This document shows positions 57,839 to 64,000 of a stretch of 64,000 nt of DNA, piece by piece (the stretch's first letter is position 1; each line of letters opens with the position of its first letter). Origin of the DNA: Micractinium sp. NFX-FRZ (Eukaryota; Chlorophyta; Trebouxiophyceae; Chlorellales; Chlorellaceae); assembly GCA_029339195.1 (NCBI GenBank), contig JAPTJF010000315.1:1-64000 (forward strand), written 5' to 3'. A program made the translations under genes and the position numbers. The notes beneath the pieces are model-generated. The model did no database searches, had not been told where the DNA came from, and worked only from the letters and a program-made list of their open reading frames with translations.

Positions 57839-60800
57839 ATGGCCTCAGCGGTCGGTGAACTGGGCGCCATCCTGCGCGGCGGAGAGGCCGAGCAGCAGCA
57901 GGCAGTGCCCGGCGACGCGGGGGCGGCGGCGGCGGCGGCAGCAGCGGCAGCGGACGCAGCAGGCAAGGCGTCCGGCGTCGACATTTCCAAGCTCTCGCAG
58001 CTGTCCGACTTTGCAGACAAGGAGCTGCAGAAGGACCAGAAGCCCGTGGGCGTAGCACAGTTCTCACAGGAGTCCCTCATCGAGGCGCCCGCAAACCCGC
58101 TGGCCTTCCAGCAGCCCAGCCAGCCCAACATCCCCGCCCCCGTGCTCCCTGAGGCACAAAACATGAGCCAGCTAGCGGCCGACGGCGCCGCCAACGCGGC
58201 GGCCGCAGCTGCTGCAGCGGAGGAGCAGCAGAAGGCGATGGCAGCGGCCGCGGCGGCCGCCGCAGCTGCGCTGCCTTTTGACCAGACGCAGCTCATGGCT
58301 CAAACCATGGCCCTCATGCCCGGTATGCTGGGTGTGGATTGGAGCCAGATGGCGGTGAGCCAATGGGAAGGGGCGGTGAGTTCCGACAGAAAGACGCAGG
58401 GTAGGGGTGCTTGGGTTGGGGCGTAGTGGCCGGATGCCTGCTTTGCCTGCTTTGCCCGCCCTGTCGTGCGCCGTGTTTCCGTGCCTGGCATGCCGCCGTC
58501 CCTGCTCTGCCGCCGCGTGCCCTGCTCTGCAGCCGCTGCCCCTGCTTGCCGCTGCATTCCCTGCTCTGCAGCCGCTGCCCCTGCTCTGCCGCTGCTGCCC
58601 CTGGTCTGTCGCCAAAGTTTGTTGCCCGCCCTGCACACGCCTTCCACAGCCTTCAAACCCCGCTCCTTACCCTCCGCACCCCGCCCATTTCCCCCCTGGG
58701 CAGGTGCAGCACATGCCCGAGGCGGACAGCGAGCCGCAGCCGGGCCCGCGCAGCAAGAGCGGCAAGCCCACGCGGCGCGGCCCCATGGATGAGATGCGCC
58801 AGCTTGTGCGCATCCTGGTCAAGGTGGGTGCTGCCCTCATTAGGTTGGCCCTTACTAGTCGTTTACGATGCAGCCAGCTTGCATGCACACCCTGGTCAAA
58901 GTGGGTGCTGCCCTCACTTCAAGAGTGTATGACCTGGCCCTCATCGTCATCACACCAGTTGGTGGTGCGGCGTGGCCAGCTTGTGTGCATTTACGCAGGT
59001 GCTGGCTCAATCACGACCGGAGCAGGCCTGCAGCCCTGCACACCGCTGTTCCACTCAACCGCTCAGCTGTCCAAAAGGCTGCGCCGGCAGCGGCCTTCCT
59101 GCTGCTCTGGCTCTGCCCCACCGTCGGTCGCCGCAGCCTACATGCCCTTATTGATCTGCTGGTCATCCCTTCTCCTCGCGGCTTCTCGTCCCCTCCCTTT
59201 CCGCCTGCAGCTGCTGCCCCAGTCCATTGGGTACATCGGCGCCAACGAGGAGGCGGGCGGCGGCAACCGCATCAGGTGTGCACCCTCCGCTGCCCGGTCC
59301 TTGGGGCTGGCCGAGGAGGGCAGGCAGGCAGGCAGGCGTGCAGGCAGGGAGGCCTCGTACACAAAGGCGGCACAGAGCAGAGCACTAGCAAACCCCTGCA
59401 TCGCTCTCTGTCCCCCGCATCCTATCGAATGTTTGTGCTGCAGCGCAGAGTCCATCACTCTTTGTGCTTGTGTACGCGTCTGAACGCTCTCTGCTCATCC
59501 TTCGCATGTGTGTGCTGCAGCGAGAATCAGTCCGCACCATTTTCGTGTGCTTTTGACCACCCCCTGTTCACCCTGCGTGTGTGTGCTGCAGCGAGGAGCA
59601 GATCAAGAACTATCTGGAGAAGACGCTGGGCGACGCGCCCCGCCCCAACTGGGGGGTGAGCAGTCATGCATGCGCTGTGCGCGCTCTGCCCTGCCCTGCT
59701 GCGCCACGCTGCGTCCTGGCTACAATACGTGCTTTCCAGCCGCCGCCGCAGCAGCGGCCTCACTCTCCGCCCCTCTGCCTCTCGCCTCCTCCTGACCCCG
59801 CCATGCCACCCCCTCCCTTCCTCTCCAATGCTTCCTCCCTCCCCCCCGCTAGGTGCCCAACGGCTGGTACTCATACGTGGCTGAGCTGTTCAGCTGGGCC
59901 CTGGGGCGCCCCGTGGACGAGGAGTCGACCAAGAAGTGCGCCAAGCGCGAGCCCGGGCGCAGGTGAGGCCACACACTGGTTTGTCAATGGAAGGGGCAGG
60001 GGTGAGGGTGGGACGCATGAGAACACAAGAAGCGCGTGAGGCGAGGAGTGTGGGCTGCTGGGCGCCCAGTCATCCGCCCCTCGCCCCATTGGTGCGCGTC
60101 CACTCTCCCTGCTGCACTTTACACGCCCCCTGTCTCTCTCTATCTCCCCCTCGGTTTGCTGTGCTTCCTGTCGCGTTCTGCCCGCCCTCCCCCACCTGGG
60201 AGGCTCTGGGCAGCGAGCTGGCCAACCGTTTGCTGCTGTACTTCGTCCCCTGCGACTGTCCCCCTGACGTGTCCCCTATTTCGTGTTCCCACCCCCGCAG
60301 CTGGGAGGCTCTGGACAGCGAGCTGGCCAACATTGGGGTGCACCCGCACGCGTGGCCGCTGCCGCTGACGCAGGCGGGGGTGCGCGACGCGGAGAAGAAC
60401 CCCATTGCGCAGCCCATCCCGCAGCTGCCCGCCGTCAAGCGCGGCGCCGGCGAGGGCGAGTCAGCGGTGAGTGGCCGGCGGGGCTGGGCGGGCGGGCGGG
60501 TGGTAGGTGGACCAGCCGCCAACAGCTTCCCGCTCTAGCCTCTCATGCCCCCCCTCCCTCCCCCCCCCGCCCCTTGTCCCCTGCTGCCAACTTCCGTCCA
60601 ATTCGAAATCCCCCCTGCCCCGCCTGCCTGGTTGCAGGGCCGTGGGCGGCGCGGCGGCCCCACCGTCGACCTGGACCGCCTCACCGAGTATGAGCTGTGG
60701 AAGCACCTGGGGGATGTGCTCAACGCGGCCACCAACAAGAGCAACACATGTGCGCGCGCCAGGCTGGCGGGCTGGGGTGTGGGTGGGGCAGGGCAGGCAA

Positions 60801-62233
60801 CGTTTGGGACAGGGCAGCCAGACGTGGCCTGGGCTGCCCCGATCAACAGGACGTTGCACATAATGGTTTGATCGGGAGCTAAAAGCGAAACTTGCCCAAG
60901 CAAACCTGCCTTGCCCTTCACCGCTGCCTTGCCTATTGCTTTGTTGGCTCTGATGTCCTGCAGCCCTTGCCGGTGCGGTGCAGCAGGGTGGCTGCCTGCC
61001 TCTGCTTTGAGCCCAGTGCAGTGTCTTGCCACTCACCCTCCCACTGATTTCCAACCCCGCACACCCTGCAGCCCCCGCCGACGTGGCGCAGCAGGTGGCC
61101 AACCTGAAGGCTAACGCCAAGACGCAGATGGATGTGCTCACCGGCGGGGGGCTCAACATGCTGCAGGTGCGCTGCCGCTGCGCTGCGCCGTGCTGTGCCC
61201 CGGGGTCCGTGTGCTGTGCTGTGCTGTGCTGTCCTGTAGGGGTTCCTTGTGGATCACAAAGCGTCAGATGCTTCCCCAGCCAGCAGCGCATGCCTGCCCA
61301 CTGTCACGGTGGTGCACCCGGCCTGCCCGCCCCTGCCCGCCCAGCGCTGCGTTCTCAACCCAGCTGTTGCCTCCGCCCCCTGCCCCCCGCCCTGCAGTAC
61401 GTGCCCGTCATGGGCCTGGACGGCAACCCCTCCATGATGGCCTTCCTGGGAGGCATGCAGGGCATGCCCATGGGCCTGCCCCCCGTGGCTGGCCAGCTGA
61501 TGGGCCCGGACGGGCAGGTGCTGGCCGCCGACGGCGGCGTGGCGGCCAACGCCGCGGTCGCGGCGGCGGCGCAGGCCTCTGTGGCGGGCACCACCGGCGA
61601 GCTGGGCGGCGACGAGCGTTCGGCCAAGCGGCAGCGGCGGGAGGGAGAGGAGCCGACGTCTTCCACCGAGGACGAGGGGCAGGACAAGGACAAGGTGGGT
61701 GGGTCGGGGGGGGCGCAGGGGTATTGGGGGGTGCGGCGGGCGGTCGTGCGGGCACTGCATGCTGGGCCAGCCAGCCGCTGCTGCATTGCATTCTGCCGTT
61801 GCATTCTGCGCTGTTGCATTCTTCAGGGCCGGAAGAACCGGGGCCGCGATCCAGCGTCTTCGTGCCACACACTGTCAACTGAAAATTGCCCTGCCCCCTG
61901 AACTGCTCTGCGTTGCGTTGCGTTGCATTGCATTGCGTGCAGTCCAAGGCGCCCATGTCTTCCAGCGAGGCGCGGGGCACGCTGTTTGGCGCTCTGGGCG
62001 GGGGCGACGCGACCAAGGAGGCGGCGGGCGTGAAGGCCGGCGTCTCGGTGCAGCAGCAGCAGCAGCAGCAGATGGCGCAGCAGCAGATGGGCCAGCTGCC
62101 GCTCCTGTATGCCACGCAGCCGGGGGGCGCGCCGTTCATGATGCCTCCCTTCATGCCGGGCACCTTCCCTGCGGCAGACGGCTCGGTGCCCGCAGAGGGC
62201 GCCCCCCTTCCCAAGGCAGAAGGCGAGTCCTGA
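57839..62233 (+). CDS. Unknown Ala/Gln-rich, probably nuclear protein
   Basis: Ten exons (57839-58354, 58704-58823, 59211-59275, 59592-59655, 59853-59962, 60301-60466, 60638-60749, 61072-61166, 61398-61694, 61943-62233) join in phase to 611 residues. I do not recognise the family. The N-terminus has three poly-Ala runs. Residues about 190-350 look like a folded domain: MDEMRQLVRILVKLLPQSIG, EEQIKNYLEKTLGD, VPNGWYSYVAELFSWALG, and WEALDSELANIGVHPHAWPL. A second ordered part is LTEYELWKHLGDVLNAATNK then VAQQVANLKANAKTQMDVL. A basic AKRQRRE could be a nuclear signal, and the tail is Gln/Met/Pro-rich (QQQQQQQMAQQQMGQLP), as in transcription regulators. Nuclear function is inference from composition. 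Introns 2, 3, 5 and 7 carry copies of neighbouring exon edges. Confidence 0.65.
58874..59009 (+). repeat. Two intronic copies of exon 2 end
   Basis: The exon 2 end and donor (CAGCTTGTGCGCATCCTGGTCAAG without its last base, then GTGGGTGCTGCCCTCA) recur at 58874-58916 with an inserted CA and again, more decayed, at 58978-59009. Confidence 0.75.
59444..59591 (+). repeat. Two extra acceptor copies before exon 4
   Basis: TGTGCTGCAG|CG occurs three times: before 59444, before 59521 and before the true exon start 59592 (spacings 77 and 71 bp). The bases after each begin like exon 4 and then diverge. Confidence 0.8.
60196..60227 (+). repeat. Near-identical copy of exon 6 start
   Basis: CTGGGAGGCTCTGG.CAGCGAGCTGGCCAAC matches 60301-60332 at about 30 of 32 bases, offset 105 bp. 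The base pair before the copy is AC, not AG, so it is not an acceptor. Confidence 0.85.
60955..60998 (+). repeat. Intronic copy of exon 8 start
   Basis: CTGCAGCCCTTGCCGGTGCG and the following GCAGCAGGGTGGC resemble the exon 8 acceptor and start (CTGCAG|CCCCCGCCGACGTGGC), about 112 bp upstream. Confidence 0.65.
61905..61941 (+). repeat. Pentanucleotide repeat at acceptor
   Basis: GCGTT and GCATT pentamers repeat up to the acceptor of exon 10 (GCGTGCAG|TCC). Related TTGCATTC units occur about 100 bp upstream in the same intron. Confidence 0.75.
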
Positions 62234-62702
62234 GCCCAAACCCCGGCAGGCCTCTGAGGCAGCGCTTTGCGCCGTGCACGCATGTGCGCAACTGGCGCGC
62301 AGCGCCTGGCCGCACGCCGCCGCCAGGTCAGGGCTCCCGTTCTGGCTGGCTGGCCGGCAATAACATCAGCAGGCTGCGGCGTGTGCAGCAGCACCATGCC
62401 ACACCCCTGCTGTACCCCACGTCTGCTCCATTTGTGTGTTCACTGGGTTTCTTTTCACCCCTGCTCGTCTTCGTGCACCGCCTCCCATTTCCGTCCCATG
62501 CCCGTTTTGTTCACTCCTGACGTATCCCCCCCTTGCCCCCGACACGCACGCGTGCACTCCAAACCAACCACCCATCTGCTTTTAATCGCCTGCACAGAAG
62601 GCCGACGATTCCACAAGGGAGGGGCAGGGTGGCGGGTAAGCAAGTGCAGTGCAGTGCAGTAGAGCAGTTTGCAAGCCACGTGCAGCACATGGCGTGCCCG
62701 GG
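62234..62702. other. Convergent 3' spacer
   Basis: The space lies between the ends of the unknown gene (+) and the TrmO gene (-). I see no TGTAA on either strand and no further gene. Confidence 0.5.
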
Positions 62703-63931
62703 TCACGCCAGCTCAGCGCTGTGCAGCACCACGGCATTGCTGCCCTCCTCCACGTCATAGCTGATCTTGATTCCGTCCAGCACAACCTTCCAGAAGCCCT
62801 CGTGCACATCCCCTTCGCCTGGCGTGCCTTGCTGCTGCTGCTGCCCCTGCTGCGCGCTGCCGCCGCCGCTTGACAGCGCAGCGGGCCCGCCATGCTGTGC
62901 ACGCTGAGGCACCTTGACGCGCTGCGTCACACTGCGTATGTCTCTGGAAAGCACCTGGATGGAAGGGAAGGGTGGTGGTTGAGCGAAAGCTCGAGAGAGG
63001 GAGGAAGGCCACATTTTTTATTTTTTTTTTCACAGCCAGCATAGCACCAATGCACGCCTGCAAAATGGCGGTGCCAGTACAGACGGTGCATGCATGCCTC
63101 GAGCAGTACCTGTGCCACCAGCTCTCGGTACTGCTCGAAGCTGGGGTACAGCGAGCGCGGCCCCAGCGCGGCCCAGCAGCGCGCCAGCGCCGCTTCGGCA
63201 GGCGGCGGGATGCGCAGCGCGCCGATGGTCAGCGGCTCATCTTCCGCCTGCGGGGTGATGCCAGCAGCAAAAGGGAGGTCAATGTTAGGGTGCCAAGAAA
63301 TGGTGCAATCAAGCAATCCTGTACCATGCTCGCTCTCCCTCGCACCGCCTGCAACCTCGCCAGCACAGCTTCCCGAGACTCACCGGCAGGCTCCCTGCAC
63401 GCCTGCCCCGCTCACCCAGCCGCCCAGGCTCTGCAGTGCAGGCTGCCAACACCTCCCGTACCCCACGCACTTTTGCCGCCACCCAGGCGGGCGCTGTTGC
63501 GTGCGCCACGTTGTCGCAGAAGGGCACAAAGGGCTTGATGTCGAGCACTGGGGAGCCGTCCACAATGTCGGCGCCCGCCAGCGTCAGCGTGCGCCCCTCA
63601 ACCGACACAACTTGGGCGACACTCAGCCCGATGGGGCAGGGCCTGCGCCGAATGAAGGGAGGGAGGGCAGGTGCAATACATCAAGGGAGTGCTGTTTGCA
63701 GGCAGCAGGGGCCCCAGGGCCAGCAACTAGGAGGAGGCTGAGAGCTGCAGCCTGTGAAAGCATGCATGAAAGGGCGGCACAGGGGTGCTTTCTGCATCAA
63801 GCACCGTTGCTGGGTGGTCAAACACCTTGGACCGCCCTGCTGCTGCCGCCCCTGCCCCCCCTGCTGCTGCTGACCTGTGCGGCGACCGCGTGGCAAACAC
63901 ACCAAGCTTGCCGCCATCCAGGCGGGGCACC
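62703..63931 (-). CDS. TRMO: TrmO-type tRNA methyltransferase, 5' part outside window
   Basis: Four exons are visible: 63931-63875, 63642-63471, 63247-63110, 62954-62703. The upstream exons lie beyond the right edge. The first reads VPRLDGGKLGVFATRSPHR and the second PCPIGLSVAQVVSVEGRTL, then ADIVDGSPVLDIKPFVPFCD; the block TRSPHRPxPIGLS with DGSPVLDIKPFVP is the signature of the TrmO (TsaA/UPF0066) fold. TrmO uses AdoMet to methylate N6 of t6A37 in threonine tRNA, giving m6t6A. The C-terminal part (SLYPSFEQYRELVAQ, EGFWKVVLDGIKISYDVEEG) matches the family's second domain, interrupted by a Gln/Gly-rich insert. An inverted repeat covers the donor at 63109. Confidence 0.85.
63100..63137 (-). 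promoter_or_regulatory. Inverted repeat over a splice donor
   Basis: CGAGCAGTACC at 63100-63110 and GGTACTGCTCG at 63127-63137 are perfect inverted repeats, 16 bp apart. In the TrmO pre-mRNA the stem would pair the 5' splice site (CAG|GUACUG) with exon sequence just upstream. Confidence 0.7.
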
Positions 63932-64000
63932 CTGCAAAACACGGAAGGCAGGCTCAGCATTTGCGGCAGGTGCAGTGCAGAACAACTTGCGGTGGGGTGG
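63932..64000 (-). other. Intron of the TrmO gene at window edge
   Basis: Upstream of the acceptor at 63932-63933 the sequence looks intronic (TTGCGGCAGGTG...). The next 5' exon is not in the window. Confidence 0.5.

Overview
The window looks like nuclear DNA of a GC-rich green alga, most likely a Chlorella-type trebouxiophyte. The evidence is very high GC, almost every gene split by short GT-AG introns (about 110 introns in 17 gene models), long Ala/Gln/Ser homopolymer runs inside proteins, TGTAA-type poly(A) signals behind several stops, and plant/algal versions of the encoded proteins. There is no sign of operons, rRNA, recognisable tRNA, CRISPR or intact transposons. All gene models are hand-spliced: exon joins were accepted only where splice sites and reading phase agree.

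Layout, left to right: a small putative plastid membrane protein (-, 1029-2097); a leucine-rich-repeat protein (+, 2828-4120); a BTB/POZ protein (-, 4581-6927); a B-type mitotic cyclin (-, 8362-11085); cytosolic glutaminyl-tRNA synthetase in 22 exons (-, 11890-20226); a SET-domain methyltransferase of the Rubisco-LSMT/SETD3 type (+, 20552-22488); a large two-lobed retropepsin-like aspartic protease (+, 22691-27532); glutamate dehydrogenase (+, 27989-32026); an OsmC-family protein (+, 32775-34222); an SLC26/SulP anion transporter with STAS domain in 20 exons (+, 35028-42860); an ankyrin-repeat protein (-, 43026-45551); a DUF1802 protein (+, 45701-47429); a ~180-bp tandem-repeat array holding a 100-N assembly gap (about 47640-48590); a J-domain protein with a C-terminal Cys motif (-, 48774-51315); an unknown coiled-coil protein (+, 51729-53826); an F-box/LRR protein with an apparent frameshift (+, 54264-56744); an unknown, probably nuclear, Ala/Gln-rich protein (+, 57839-62233); and the 3' part of a TrmO-type tRNA methyltransferase (-, 62703 to the right edge).

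The genes are a normal eukaryotic mixture (translation, cell cycle, nitrogen and sulfur metabolism, protein turnover) and do not form one pathway. Several neighbours are divergent with short shared promoter spaces: GlnRS/SET 325 bp, ankyrin/DUF1802 149 bp, J-domain/coiled-coil 413 bp.

The most striking signal is not a gene. Many introns contain degenerate or near-identical copies of the edge of the neighbouring exon, splice site included, usually offset by about 90-145 bp and most often 105-120 bp. I count at least 11 in the GlnRS gene and others in the SulP transporter, glutamate dehydrogenase, the aspartic protease and the unknown gene at 57839-62233. This points to recurrent tandem duplication across exon-intron junctions as a source of intron sequence and of competing splice sites in this genome.
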